Below are positions 48,185 through 61,410 of a stretch of DNA of 64,000 nt, in pieces. Position numbers and translations under genes: made by a program. The notes below the pieces were generated by a model. The model had not been told where the DNA came from. It made no database searches and saw only the letters and a list, made by a program, of their open reading frames with translations. The stretch spans positions 20,256,978 through 20,320,977 of the forward strand of contig NC_092192.1 in NCBI RefSeq assembly GCF_043641665.1. The letters run 5' to 3'. Within the stretch, counting starts at the first letter, position 1. Every line of letters starts with the position of its first letter. The stretch comes from Enoplosus armatus. Taxonomy: Eukaryota > Chordata > Actinopteri > Centrarchiformes > Enoplosidae.

Positions 48185-48330
48185 CCAAACCCAAAGGTAT
48201 TCAATTTACAATGATATAAAACAGAGAAAAGTGTAACAAATGCTCACATTTGAGAAACTGGAGCCAGCAGATGTTTGTTTTCTCAAATATTTCACTGTAA
48301 TATTTTATATGCATTTCTAAATAAGAAAAC
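48185..48330 (+). mobile_element. AGGGCTGCAACTAA repeat, 3-prime part
   Basis: ACCCAAAGGTATTCAATTTAC, CAAATGCTCACATTTGAGAA and ACTGGAGCCAGCAGATGTTT continue the order of the AGGGCTGCAACTAA family after the interruption (compare AAATATATTTTATTTACTGT and GAAGCTGGAACCATCAAATG in the copy at 52277). The original 3-prime terminus is not recognisable. Confidence 0.6.
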
Positions 48331-49420
48331 ATTAGAGTTAATAATACTGTAAGATAATATCTAAGGATGCCAAACACTAAGCTAATTTGCTTCACCAGAC
48401 CTGTGTGGGTGGCATTTGATCCAATTTGTTCAACAGCGGCCTGGCATCAAAAGCCCACAACTGTCCAAAAACAAAAGAAAAACAATGTCACATTTGGAAT
48501 AAAACATTTCTCACTCCTGATAGGTACACAGTAGTAATAGTACAGTATGTGACGTCACCTTTTTCCCAACAAAGCCCACTTTAAACCAGCAAGAAAGGCA
48601 CAGACAAAAACACAAGTACAGACTTAGAGATGTCTCTCATGGGAAATAACTAAACCATGTGTTCTAACTTTGGCTGAAGATGTTGTATTCATGTAGGACT
48701 CGATCGCTCAGAGAGGAAGCTGATTGAGAAAAAAGGTATTCAGGGCCTTTAAATGATTAATCAATTGTTGAAACTGTTGCTAAAAGCTGTTATAGTACAA
48801 ATTATAGTCATGTTAAAGCTTTATTACAAACCCGATGCCTTTGTTTTTATATTTGCTTTAACAATTTTTCATGAACTGAAAATGGAACGCCGATACAATC
48901 AAAAGCCAGGGAGCCGCATCGACGCGAGCAGACACTGTAGCACTGTTACCTGCAGAGCCAGCCACCGACACGACTCCTTAAACACTGTCAACCTTTGCAC
49001 GTGTGTCTGCATGTGGGCTGTGTTAGGATCAGTGTTTGCATAATTAGATGGGACTGGTGAACTAGTTAGACTAGTGTTGGAACATCCTTCTCCTCACATC
49101 AGTGGTTACGGTTATCGGAGCAGCTCTGTTCCAGTTCCCCCGACACACAGTGTAGTCTCTGTAGTGAATCTGCATGAAACGACTCTGCCAAGACGCCCTC
49201 CTCCGCCCCCACCCCTCCCCACCGCTGTCATCTCCAATAGCTTTCCACCTTGCCATGATGAAGCGTCGGGCTCTGCCCCCGTTGCCCTCCCCTCATGCAT
49301 GCAGACTGGTGAGCCAGCAGAGTAGAGAAAACAGACACAGCTGGTGTGAGACATGAGGCAACACTTTCTGCACCCACTATGGATGATGTGTTACTGGGCT
49401 GTACAGCATAAAAAGTAAAC
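48331..49420. other. Unassigned non-coding sequence
   Basis: No gene recognised. A C-rich patch at 49195-49225 gives Pro-rich or Gly-rich frames on the two strands that are not conserved proteins. Confidence 0.55.
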
Positions 49421-49560
49421 CTCTTCTAAATTAATTAGCTGCAGTCAGAATGGTAATTAGTTTGAAAGTGCCAGGGATTTACTTTGTGTGAGATAAACGC
49501 GGGGGAAAAAGGGAACGGGAGGCAAATTTAAATCAGCAAAGGAACAGAGGGAGTTAAAAG
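49420..49560. promoter_or_regulatory. CNE-like block (candidate enhancer)
   Basis: Two TAATTAG homeodomain-type words about 30 bases apart (ATTAATTAGCTGCAGTCAG and GGTAATTAGTTTGAAAGTG) in repeat-free sequence, followed by GGCAAATTTAAATCAGC. This is suggestive of a regulatory element but unproven. Confidence 0.22.
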
Positions 49561-51896
49561 AAGAGGAGGAGTAGTTGACAAGTGCCTCTGCTAATTCCTC
49601 ACTTCTCTGTCACACGATGCTGTACATGTTCGCCTTTTAAAGTCTGCCATTCTTTATTTCATCCTCCTGCGTGTCTTGTTGCCATGCTGGCCCACTTATC
49701 CCTGATCTCTTATTTCGCAAACTCCTGAAATTCTTTGTACTTGCTTATCTATGCTAATATTGTTTCTGAAGATATAACGACCTTGAGGCTGACACTAATT
49801 AAAGAGAATGAGAAGAAAATGAAACTCCCTTTCTCTTGTAAACACATTTTAATGAATTCCTGCGGAAATGAGACGTGAAGGGGATAAATCCTGCATCGTT
49901 AGGCACTCTAGGTTTTCCTGTTCTTTGAGTATCTTGTTTGTCGATCATGTAAGAATGCAGAGTGTAAATGAACACCCCTGATGCAGAGAGAGAGAAAACA
50001 ACTGAACATGAGGTGTTCGGAGTTATGATGCATAGGAACCAGCTACGTCTTATTTTCTGGGTTTAAACCCTGGGCTCTCCAGGATGTGTACAACTGAATA
50101 ACACGTCCGTTGTTTGGGTTGCGCTTGACATAATGTACTGCATGTGAACTGACAAGCTATGTTGAACGGGAGATACTTTTCAGATGTGTTATTTTGCCTC
50201 TGTTGTACCAGCCTTGCACTTGTCAGACGAGGCTGTTTTCTCCCCCACCAGTCTCACCCTGCTGCAGGGCCTCATGCTGTCTGTCAGGCAGCCCCGCTAT
50301 TCACAAATATACATTTCTGCTGTGTGGGTGCTTACATAGAGATTTTACTCACAATGATTTGTGGCATAACTCCATTTTACAGCAGTCAACCCCAGTCTGT
50401 CACCTCGTACAGAAGGAAATTGTAAATGTGAAAAGTATGCTCCTTGCTGACACATTCATAAGCACTCCAGATTTGAATAGCTGTTGCAAAACACATGATT
50501 CAACAGTTAATATACAGCTTACCCAACCAGTTTCATTCTTATTCCCTCCATCCTCCATGCCTGTAATTCTTACAGCAGTCAAAGCGGTACAGTAATCATT
50601 GTAGTAGTTTCAAATATATGCGTCTGTAAGGATCTTGTATGAAAAGAGAAGTGCTTGCCAACTTTCTGCAAATGCCTTTTAGCTGTCCACGTGAGGAAAT
50701 GTATCCATATTCATCAGGACGTGATTCATTTTATTTGCACAGACATTAGGGCTAAACTAATATGAATCTATACATTATTTTTGACAAATAATGCAGTCTG
50801 AACAGATACAAAAAAACATCCAAATTATTTCAGTAATATTTGCCCCCTCCCCTCCTCCCCTCACAGACCCGTCACCCAATTGCACAGTTTACTGCAAAGG
50901 CAACACCACTTCCTTTCAAAGTCTTAGCTCATCTAATCTAAATGACATCATCTCCATAAATCAATCAATCAATGATATTCGGACAGTGCAGCGTAAAGCC
51001 AGACAGGATCCTATAGGCAGACATTGCTTTACAGCACGCCAGGCTGGTCTTCAAAATATCTTGTATTTATATATGATCACACGTTTAACATAGATGTTGT
51101 GCATTTTTTTGTTTTAATGAAGACATTTTTTAATGATTGCATTAAAAAACAGGGACTAACTCCAGTCAGTGCATGACATCATGACTGCCCCCCCCTTATT
51201 AAGTAATAACTGAGGATCTGCTGACCTGCAGTGAGCTAACCTCACTTGACTTAGCAGCTGTTGGCCAATCAGGGTCCAGTATTCTGATTATTACACTTTC
51301 ACTAAACTACTTTTACTCTTAAACCTCATGAAGCACGTTATGTTAATCTTTAACTATGCAGTATCTGCATTCTTTGCCATATCTACCCCCACCTCTCATG
51401 TTGCCAGTGTGAAACAAAACCAGCCAGGACAGAACAGCTGCCATGTGACAGAGGGCCAACACAGACCTAACAGTGGCAAGCCATCACAACAATTAATAAC
51501 ATTACCATAGCACACAACTAACTCGACATGTCAAAATATTATTCTTCACAGCTCATTTGCACGAGCTGTTTTCCGTCATGCTCTGCGTCCTGTGGTGCAG
51601 AGATTTGAAGGGTCCGGGGGGTCAAGGGGACTGTGTCATGGAAATAGATCTTTGTTGTGGCTCACCCTACAAGGCTTAGGGGCTGTAATGCCACATTGCA
51701 GAGCACCTGCGTCCAGAAATCCACTCAAAGCTGAGCAGCTAGCCCTCATGTGGTCAGTGTGATTACACTAATACGATTAGCCCCTTGCTTTTCTATCCTG
51801 TCTGGATTAGAATATTGGATAGCTGAGTAGAGAGAAACATATTTTAGACCTTAGTGATTTAAGAGATTACCAGCTCCAGTCTGACTGCACCCTCCT

Positions 51897-51897
<1 letters not shown>
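49561..51897. other. Unassigned non-coding sequence
   Basis: The 133-codon plus frame at 50194-50595 overlaps a different open frame and has no family resemblance. No gene, RNA or transposon recognised. Confidence 0.55.

Positions 51898-51937
<40 letters not shown>
51898..51937. repeat. (CA)20 microsatellite
   Basis: Twenty perfect CA units. Confidence 0.97.
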
Positions 51938-51939
<2 letters not shown>

Positions 51940-52276
51940 ATTGCAGAATGCATGCAGACCAGCATCATGTTCTCACGGTGTGACCCTGATGGATGACAGA
52001 GGATAGGGGCATCATGTCTTTCCATCAGTCATGACTTCATGCTGCGTGTCTTTTTGGAGACTTTTTGGAGCTTCGCTGTACCTCCTCACTCACTTAGTGA
52101 TAGTCTGCTAGATCCTTGTTGTCCTTAGTTTTGCCACTGCCTTTGGTGATAAGAGGTTATTGCTTTAGTACTGTTTAGCAACAATAAAGACACCCTGCTA
52201 TACATTTTAGTGTGTATTAGTAACAAGTTGCTATTAAGAGCACAGATGTGTTTAAAACAGCAAATAATAAATGATA

Positions 52277-52575
52277 AGGGCTGCAACTAATGATTCTTTT
52301 CCGTATCGATTAATCTACCGATTATTTTCACAACTAATCATTTGGTCATTATACGTCAGAAAATAGTGAAAATTGTCTTTCACAATTTCCTGGAACCCAC
52401 CGTGACGACTTCAAATGCCTTGTGTTGCCCAACCAACAGTCCAAAACTCAAATATATTTTATTTACTGTAATGTAAGACAAGAAGCTGGAACCATCAAAT
52501 GTTTGACATTTTTGCTTGAAAAATCATCAAAATAGTTGCTGGTTCATTTTTGGTCGATCGACTTAATCGCTTCAT
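52277..52575 (+). mobile_element. AGGGCTGCAACTAA repeat, uninterrupted copy
   Basis: It begins AGGGCTGCAACTAATGATTC, then CGATTAATCTACCGATTATT, GTCAGAAAATAGTGAAAATT, CACAATTTCCTGGAACCCAC, GAAGCTGGAACCATCAAATG and AATAGTTGCTGGTTCATTTT, and ends around GTCGATCGACTTAATCGCTT. The CGATTAATC words at the start and GATCGACTTAATCG at the end are the remains of an inverted, palindrome-rich pair of ends. It is a non-autonomous DNA-transposon-type repeat of fish; the terminal GCAGC part of the 3-prime end is lost. Confidence 0.7.
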
Positions 52576-53490
52576 AAAAGATTTCATAAACTGGGGACAA
52601 AATCACAATTGTGCAGTAAAAACACTGTCAAAAACGTAAAAATCTTAGATTAAGGAAATGTTTGTTGAGAAGTTCGTTTCGATGTACTGTAAAACATTAT
52701 CGTATATTGTAGAACGCTCCACATTATCCCAGTTTGTGTGCTGCCTCGACACATTCTACCTCTTCTCTCTGTTCCTGCCTCGGTTGTTTGCCAGTGGTGT
52801 GTACTCCCTTCTCATCCATGCAGCCTCAAACCAGCGGAGTACAAACATGCTGATTATTGACTCGGGCTGTGGTTAAGAGGAAGTGACAGTGTGATGAGTT
52901 GTAGACAACACGCAGCATTCTGGGGTAATGCCTATATTTGTAGCCCAGCGGGCCGAGCCATAACACTTACCATTTAATAAGCAACAGCCTGCAGGGAGCC
53001 CTGGGCTTATTCATCCTCCAGTAGCTTTCTGCTGAACACACGGCTCTCTGCTGGGAGCAGGAGCAGACCAGTCAGCTGTGAGCTTCCCCCGGCCAAGGAC
53101 ACAGTAACAGCACTGGCCTGGCTGGGGCATCAGCTTGCTGTGTCGTGTGTCTGTGCGTTCAGTCATGTGTCCCACGCGTGTCTGGGTTTCACACCCAAGA
53201 CTGACTCATGTTGACTTCAGTCATAAATGCATCAGTGGTTACATTTACATGTGCAGAGCTGTCTGTCGGCCAGACTCCAGTTAAGGTTACATACAGTAGA
53301 TTAAGCTGTTTATGTGTATGTTTTACCTCTGACCTCTTGTTTGAATGAATAAACCAACAGAGTATAATATATTGTCCCCCAGAGACAGAACAGCCCGTCA
53401 GCAAAAAAGTATCAAAAGGATGAAGTGGCTTTTGACAATATGGGAGATTATTTCTAATACAGAAAAAATAGAATAAAAATAGATCACAAT
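52576..53490. other. Unassigned non-coding sequence
   Basis: No gene recognised. The stretch around 52930-53130 is GC-balanced and repeat-free. Confidence 0.55.
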
Positions 53491-53950
53491 CACAAGTGCC
53501 TATAAAATGTATTCACCTATGAGATCTGGATTCTGACTCCAAAACGTGAGCATTGTTGTTTGTAAATCTTTCCTGTATAGCTTTGCCTTCATGGTTGGTC
53601 TCATTGTCTTGCTGGGAAACAAATCTTCTGGTAGTTTCTTGAAGACTGCGTCAGGTTTTCTCTAGGATTACCCTGTATTTATCTGCATTCATTTTACCAT
53701 CTGCCCTCACAAGCCTTCCAGGTCCTGATGCAAGCTAACATTGTGTTTAGTCTACTGGTCCAAAAGCTCAACTGGTCTCATCCGAGCATAGAACCTCCTT
53801 CCAGCAGACTTCAGTGTCTCTCACGTGACTTCTGGCCATCAGTAGCCCAGATGTTATGTGAGTTTTAACCCCTAACTAATGAAGCACTGGGCAACAGTTG
53901 TTGTATGAACAGTCTTTCCAATATCGACCACTGGAGCTTGGAACTCTGGC
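53491..53950 (-). pseudogene. Tc1/mariner transposase relic
   Basis: CACAAGTGCCTATAAAATGT followed by ATTCACC resembles a Tc1 terminal repeat (CAGTGCCTTGCAAAAGTATTCACC type). Read on the minus strand, the body encodes VLCSDET (from 53795 down) and FVSQQDN (near 53602-53625), the segments that carry the first and second catalytic aspartates of fish Tc1 transposases; the usual tryptophan before S-D-E-T is cysteine here. These motifs are about 60 codons apart instead of about 90, so an internal piece is missing, and stops and shifts break the frame. It is an inactive fragment; the opposite terminus is not seen. Confidence 0.8.
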
Positions 53951-56900
53951 TTTTCTATCACCTTTTGTTTTTTGTTTTTTGCCATTAAAACCAAATGTCA
54001 AAGGAATAAGATGTATCTGTGGCACAGCAACCTGTTCATTCTGAATTCCACTTCTGACATTGAACTACATGTAATGGTAGTTAGGTAGCTGGTTAAGATT
54101 CGGTGCATGAAAACGTTATCTGTTTTGTTGCTGTAGAAGTGATGGAATGAAGAACTAAACATGAGCTATTTGGGGAAATCTATATAGGTTTTTCTTCATT
54201 CAGACCTCAACATGTTTCCTTGGTTAAGCTGCCAGATGATGCTCAGTTTTTGCCAATCAGTATTCATAGCGGAGAGTCACCCTGGGATTCTCTTTTAGTC
54301 AACACCCATTTTTCCTGCATTGATGTCTCATCTCTCCTGCTGTCGCTGCTTGATGCCCCCCTGTCTCTTTCCTTCCATCCTCTGTTCTTTGGCCCCAGGC
54401 AACACCTCCCTCCTTAGACAGAGATTTGATGGGTAGTGCTTGTGCGGAGAAGAGTGATGGCGCTTTTGCGATACAGCAGATGTAGAGTAAAAGCAGCTTG
54501 TCATACCAGGTACTTTCCCCCTCTCTAACAGATGGCAGATTTGCTATCACAAAGCCTTTGTCTTCATATCTGAGGGAGAGATGGCTCTTGTCAAACACCT
54601 GGAGAAAGTGACAGCATACTATTGTCTCTTTTCTCATCTGTGATATGACAGGAAGTGAAATTCTGCAGCATAATTGTAATCATCTGCTATAGAAGTACAT
54701 GTATTGCATAGCATGCTGTCAGAGCAGAGTTTGTCATCCCTTTATCCCCTCATTTATTCTCCTCTCTATTTTCTTTATTAAACTACACGCTTAGATAAAC
54801 GCTTTCCACTTCCATCTAGGCTAAAACGTGTTATATAAAAGCTGTTCTTTTGCACCCTCCCTAAGGCCCATTTCCTTTTCTTTTCTGAGGCTACTAGCAT
54901 GGATAAAGCTCTACCAGCAAAAACCCTGCACCACCATGACTTATGGGCCATAATCCTCCACTTATGCGTTGACTAGGCATCCCAAATACACAAAGCGTAT
55001 CCCGCTCTCTACACACAACCTAGGAGGTTGAAGAAAATGGGACTGAATTTCCTAAAGCCTTTTATCCTCAATTCTCTATCAAGTTCCCTTTTCCTCGACA
55101 GACGCTGGCATGCCGTCCTGTTACATTTGTTGCTCCAATTAGATTAACTTCTTATCAGATGAAATGCAAGTCCCACTGAGTTTCACCTTCCAAGTAGGTG
55201 ATGTCAGGGTTGAGACAGCGAATCCTACAGCTGCTAAAACATGCCAGAGAAAGGTTTGACCGGCTCTATCGTTGGAAGTATAGGCGGGGGAGCGTTGACT
55301 ATAGGCTTTCACTGACTACTTTCACCTATAAGCCTGGTATTCCTTTAATAGGTATGGCTGAGCTCCGCTTCAAATGAAACAATGTCATATCAGCACTTCA
55401 CTCAGGTTAGAGTAACGGAGGCTGAAATTTCATTTTGATGTGTCCTGACTCCAGAGGGATCAGAGAGGCTCACGGTTCTTAAAGGTCTCGCTGCTGTCTT
55501 TTCTCATGTACCCACGGATCACTGCCAAAGTCTGCCGGAGCTGAGAGAGAATGAAGCTGAAAAGAGGTATTGTCTGGGCAGACCCCTGATGTAGAGATAC
55601 AGCAGTTGTCTGTCACATTCAGAGACACACTGAAAAGGCTAGAAAGGTGAAATACACTGTTGTGATTATTCTCTATAGCCCCATTTTGACTTTGATAGAT
55701 TCATTCTTTGTAAAACAGCAATGACACGTTCCACTTCACCGTACTGTCCTCCTGACACCAGTTACTACTACTGTCACTGCACTTCACCAAAGGTCTGTGC
55801 TGGCGCTGTGCAACTGAGTGCAAGCCTATCAGAGGGAGCCTGGCTGACATACATAGGAGGCTTTGCTTGGATTAGACAAACACTGAAGCATCTCAGCCTT
55901 GGTGACATCACTGAGTTTGTTTACACCAACACGGTTTACTATAAATCTATTGGCTTAAAGATCCTAATACCATTGTCAGCTTCCAGTAGCAACAAGATAA
56001 TAGAGCCAAATAAGATCATTAAATATGTCCATTCATTCAGTGATAACCAATAACCAATTTTAGGCCATAGGGAGGATCAAACACCAAAAACCTGGATTTC
56101 CCACAATGCAACTCAGTAGCGTCTTTTCTTTTGGAATTGTTTAATACAGTCAACGAATCGCTGCTATTAATCATTGCTATTGAATGAGGCTCGCATTTCA
56201 GGTGTCCTCAGTGCCTGTGCAGCATGGCATCTGTCAATCCTGCAGAAACACCTTTTGTTCTATGAATCAATATTTACGTGGGAAATAAAAGCCAGCGCCT
56301 GCCATCGTCTTGTCTGAATTGTCTTTTATGAAACTCAAACCCATTTTCTTGCTTAAAATCCGCAGAGCACACACGAATAGGCAACTGTCAACAGCTCATC
56401 CGCATTCATAGATCTTTGTAGTATATGTAGCTGTGTGGTTCATTTGTTATGATTGGTGGCATCATGCTCTCATGGGACTATTTGATGCTTGTAGGTTATA
56501 TTTTTACAACACATTGTGTCCTTCGAAATAGCCTTTGGCTTACAAGTGTTGCCCATTGCAGTGATATGAATAATGCTGCACAAAGCCGAGGCCAGTTACT
56601 GTACATGTGTGGTGAGACCAACCCTATAAACAATTCTCAGTCATGGCCAGGATTGGAAACAGGGCTTTAAAGAACAAAGCACACTGACCAAATTAGTTTA
56701 GTAAAATCAGTTTTCTGTCGTTTTGTTCACCTGAATCTGATGCATCGGAATAGAAATAAGAAAATGATCCGAGAAGATCAGGAGGTGAAAGTAGATGTTT
56801 TTTTTCGCTTCTGGTATATGAATGCTGGCTCACAAACAATAACGCAACATTGGGTTTACTCCACCTCTGAACAGGTCAGGAGGTAATGGGAGCAGGCTGG

Positions 56901-58180
56901 GCAAGTTGTGAGACGAATGGTTAGGTGTGGAGTTAAGTGTGTTGGCTAAGATGAAGATTGAAGGAGAGTGTGGGTGTCAGCCTGGACTAAAAGTATTTGT
57001 AAGGAATTGAAATGTGTGTGACAGTGGCAGACAGAAGCAGAAATAGTTCTGCAACATTCTGCAGCAGATATGTGGTAAAGTAACCACTGCCAATAACATA
57101 ACAGACAGCCAAACCAGTATGACTAAGACAGTAAAAGATACAGAAAGCTCACACCTGCAACTTTGATCGCTCCTTAACCCTGACCTACCTTCCCCATGGG
57201 TCCGTCTCTAAATTCCACTATACAGGCAGGATATTTCCTGACAGTGCATTTTGAAGTAAATAAGGAAAAAAAATCAAAATGTATATCATGGCCTGCCCGG
57301 TTCATCCTAGCAACAAAGAGTTCCGTAAATAAAATCTCTATTAAAGAGTGATTCCACTGATGAATAGAAATAGTGTGTGGTGGTTGCCACCTAAACACCA
57401 ACATCTTTTTAGCAGCTGTGCATGCTGATGGCCACAGCTGTCTGTGAGTCTGGTTAAGTCTGGTAATGACGGTGTTTCGGAAGGTGTTTTGTTATTTGTT
57501 CCCAGAAACATCTAATTGGCGGACACCCCCACATCAGAACACACAGGGTACAGTTTGGAGAAATAGTTATATTCATCATAAAACACAGCTGTGGTGTCAA
57601 ATAAGTTTGATATATGGAGTTCAGGTTTGTTTATTCATGATTTTGGTGAATTGGTTTGGTGAAGAAATCCAAGAAACTCTGCTCACATATACTTTCGACA
57701 ACTTGCAAATGTGAACCCTAATTCGTCCAAAAACATTCCCTTTTAGCAGTCTGCAGTCTGCAGATGGTGGGAACCAAACATCAAAGGCCTAAGACGATCG
57801 GAGTGGGTCATGATCTGAGTTCAACTGTGTTGTTGTGTCCAAGTGATGTCATTACCATTTCAACCCAAAACCAGGTCCCTTGAGAACTCTGTCTCCATGT
57901 AAAATGCTCTCTTGTCACTAAAGGTAGTGGGACCTAGCGCTCAAAGGTTAAGGCTGAGCCGGATTTTTCTATTAGGATTAATGGCACCCAAAGTAAACCA
58001 AGAGAGCTTCTATCATACAATAAACCTCATAGAAATGAACTGTGATAAAGCTGAAAACTCCTTATTGGACAAATGACTGTGAGACGAACAGGCAATGCAC
58101 AAGGCTTTGATCCCAAGAGAAATCAAAAATCAAAGCCTTTGCCTTTGCTCTATAAAAGACACGTGGAGCTGCTTCCTTTT
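53951..58180. other. Unassigned non-coding sequence
   Basis: No gene recognised across about 4.2 kb. A pyrimidine-rich tract ending TTTGGCCCCAG near 54401 is followed by an open frame of about 28 codons to TAG near 54486, a weak exon-like coincidence. The stretch near 56085-56120 (ATTTCCCACAATGCAACTC) may be a MITE end. Frames of up to 112 codons elsewhere are random. Confidence 0.5.
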
Positions 58181-58505
58181 AGCCACATGGCCCTAAGATG
58201 TCTGTCGGGCCACCGCTTTGATCCAGACTGAAATAACTCAACAACTATTGGACAGATTAAGATGAACTTTTGGCGTTGACATTCATGGACCCTGGTGACG
58301 TTGGTGATCCCCTCCCTTTTCCGCTAGCACCACCAGCAGATACGTTGGTTTGTTGGCAAAAATGATGTCATTCCCGTCACCCTCAGCTGCTGTTTGTGTT
58401 TAGTGTGAATTAACAAATGTTAGCATGCTAACATGTTAAACTAAGACTAGACTAAACGAAGCAAGTCCCTAAGTGCTGACTAACAGAGCTGCTAGTATGA
58501 GTCTT
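58181..58505 (+). mobile_element. GTTAGC-family MITE-like copy F
   Basis: AGCCACATGGCCCTAAGATG at the 5-prime end, GATCCAGACTGAAATAACTC, AACAACTATTGGACAGATTA, TTGGTGATCCCCTCCC and CGCTAGCACCACCAGCAG are followed by the core (AATGTTAGCATGCTAACATG at about 58417-58436) and the end CAGAGCTGCTAGTATGAG. Both ends are represented, with one module and an internal deletion after the core. It measures about 325 bases. Confidence 0.82.
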
Positions 58506-59631
58506 ATTTAAGAATGAGTACGATGAGTGCTATCTCTCCCTGATTTAGTCACACAGGCTTATAAAAAAAATATGACTGTACAGGGACGGTAACCTAAAAT
58601 AAAGACACTAAATTCACATTCATTTCAACTGCACAAATAAAAGTCATGTTTGGCTACCACATATTACCAGAAGTAACCAGAGCTCAGTTAAGCCATTTTT
58701 TAAGCCAAATTTATGAAATCTCTCAGATTATTTCAGATATTTGTTACTTTTGTGGTACAATACTGGGACTCAGCCATATTTCTCTTCATAAATATATATA
58801 TTTTTAATTATCAATCATGACTTCATTCAGACAACACATCCAGAAAAATATCTATGACACGATCTGGCGCTTTACTGCACCCAAGCACTGTACATTTCTA
58901 ACAGACACAAGCTACAGATGTGTGAGTGCGAACACACACATACATGCCCTCAGTAGCTGATTAATAAGAGCACAGCCAGAGGCGTTTACCACCACTCCAT
59001 TATTCAGTTTGATTATCTGGAGGAAATGATAGAGTATTAGAGATTTTAATGACTTTGGCATCCCCTCGTGTATTACTTGCTGATGAGGACGGTTTTAATC
59101 ATTGTGCTGCGCTAACTTGGTCCAGAATCACAGCAGCATATTAATGCAGTGTGTTGCAAACTAGACACAAACACAGGTTAACGGGCCTCATAAGCAGAAA
59201 AAGAGAGCGACATGGGGATGCTAGCAAATTAAAATACATGATTAATACGCCGATACTTCAGAGGAGCTGGGAATTTGTTCTATTGGACCTCTGGCACTGT
59301 CGGCTGGGAAAAATTATCCTGCCCGCAAAGGTAAATAAGATAACAAATGCTGACAGTGGATGCACACATCATTTCCAATTCCCAAGGTCTGACAATTTAT
59401 ATCACACACAAGTGTGTAAAAAAAACAAAAAACAACACAGTGGTCTGGGACATGAGTCAGTGGAGCAAGCTGAAAATGCTTTCAGTCTTTGCATGGGAGT
59501 AGATCAAGAAAAAGGTTTTTCTTCTCTTTCCTTTTATCAGTTTTTCTCACAGTGCGTTTACTGTGCAGCATCTTAAAGCTCCAACACTGGTGAAAGGATG
59601 AAGTAGTAAGTGAGAGAGACTACTGAAATTC

Positions 59632-59635
<4 letters not shown>
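58506..59635. other. Unassigned sequence with a 141-codon open frame
   Basis: The plus frame 59151-59576 is long but unrecognised. The stretch 59230-59345 is repeat-free and ordered in a CNE-like manner. It has CAG at about 59262 and GGTAAATA at about 59331, but the would-be acceptor lacks a pyrimidine tract, so I do not call an exon. Confidence 0.45.

Positions 59636-59675
<40 letters not shown>
59636..59675. repeat. (CT)20 microsatellite
   Basis: Twenty perfect CT units. Confidence 0.97.
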
Positions 59676-59679
<4 letters not shown>

Positions 59680-61388
59680 AGTATGATGTTAATGAGTCAC
59701 ATGATGGGTCTGGGAGGAGGTTGTGTGTGATCATGGATGTGAATGTGTTTTTATATCCTGAGCTAAACAAGTCTCCTTGTCTGAATCAAAAGGGAACTAG
59801 AGAGTTTGGACCCATTCTAAAAATGTTACTCGATATATTACATACGTTACATTGGCGGCAATACATAAAGTAGTACTGATCGTCAGAACTGCCGAATGTA
59901 ACACTATTGTGATGTTGATATATTTATGTGTTGTTTTAAATGCCAAACCACCTGTATACATTTGAAATAAATGGGAGTAAAATTATCCATTTTACAGCCG
60001 CTGGACATTCAAATAACCAAAAGTGTAATGATAGTTATTACTTATAGTGCTGTTATAAAAGCTATTATGAGCCCTTCCATTTGTTAGGCCTATAAAAAAG
60101 CAGCTTGCTGTACAATCCTGGTCAGAGGCCAAATCTGTAGAAAAGTCGCCAGAAGAATTACCACTAATGGGTGCAGGGTCACAAGGCCTGGTGTAAAATG
60201 AGTTGGAAGAGATGTACGCAAACTTAAAATCTCCATTTAGCTCACTTACATCCAGAATGTTCCACTCCACCAGCTCCATCCGGCCTCAGTGGAAATCAAT
60301 CCCTCTGCCACACACATCCCACTAGTTTGCAGAAGTTACAGTGTTGTATTTGTAGAGTACACAACATTTGACATGTGATCAAAATCAGTTGGTGTGCCTG
60401 CAGATTTTGCTCAAAGTATGGTGGCCCTGAGAGTTCAACTTAAAAAAAAAACAGCAAATGAAAAAATATCTTTGGCAATTTGACAGCACATATTCAGCAC
60501 TTAGCGAAAAGCTGAAAACAAATATGTTGGGGAGAATTGAGAAACACGTTCAAACATGCAGCATAAGTGAGAAACACACTGAAGTCGGCTGTGTTGTCAG
60601 TGGTGTTGTAAAAATGAGCTAAGGATTTACTTTTCTCCAGCTACAATTCATAAATGCAACCAAACCTTGACACACTATGTTTTACACACTTGAACTTGAA
60701 CAACTGCTCACTGGGAGAATATGATTCTGGCTCTCGTCAGGCTCCAGCACATAAAACACACCCACCACCAAGGTGGCGTCACCTCAGGCATGCCTGCCAT
60801 CATCATAAACATATCTGAGCAGTAGCAGAATGATAATGAAGCCTTGTACTGGAACGACATATTGCGTATGCCACTGTGATCTCTGACTATAACACTGATG
60901 GAAACCTGATGTAATTGACTCAAGGATCATTCAATTGCCTGAATGTGACATTCATATACTCAGCCAAAGTGATATAGAAGGTCATTTTCACAGTTCAGTT
61001 AGGTGGATGTCTCAGCGCACTGACAGCAGGGCCGTGAGAGGTTAATCCCAGTGCCACTCACTGGGACAGCAGGGCAGGAATTAATGTGACCTGTAAGTGA
61101 CAGTGGTTTCCTAAATAGGGGTGAGAATCAATTTTCAATATGCAGCAGTCTGTTCTGACACCCCCCCACCCCCCCTCCCCCCAATGCTCCCAGCAGAGTG
61201 TGTTAAATCCAGTCCAAGCGCGGGGCTTGAATAAATCTGCATTCAATTAACGGATTAGCTACTGTTTAAACATGGCTTCCTCTCTTTACCACTAATCCGC
61301 CAAGTGGGTGTCTGTGAATGACACAACACAGCGGTTCAATAAGTTTGTATTTGAAATGGTTGGAAGATGATTTGAAAGAAGCGTTCCG
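59676..61388. other. Unassigned non-coding sequence
   Basis: No gene recognised. C-rich runs lie at 61140-61182. The minus-strand 95-codon frame at 59992-60279 has no family resemblance. Confidence 0.55.
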
Positions 61389-61410
61389 TGTGTGTGTGTG
61401 TGTGTGTGTG
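61389..61410. repeat. (TG)11 microsatellite
   Basis: Eleven TG units followed closely by a G run. Confidence 0.95.

Noticed and set aside
54402..54488. Acceptor-like CCCCAG with about 28 open codons
   Set aside because: Too short, with no partner exon.
59262..59331. 69-nt exon-like interval between CAG and GGTAAATA
   Set aside because: The acceptor has no pyrimidine tract, and two frames are open, so coding is not favoured.
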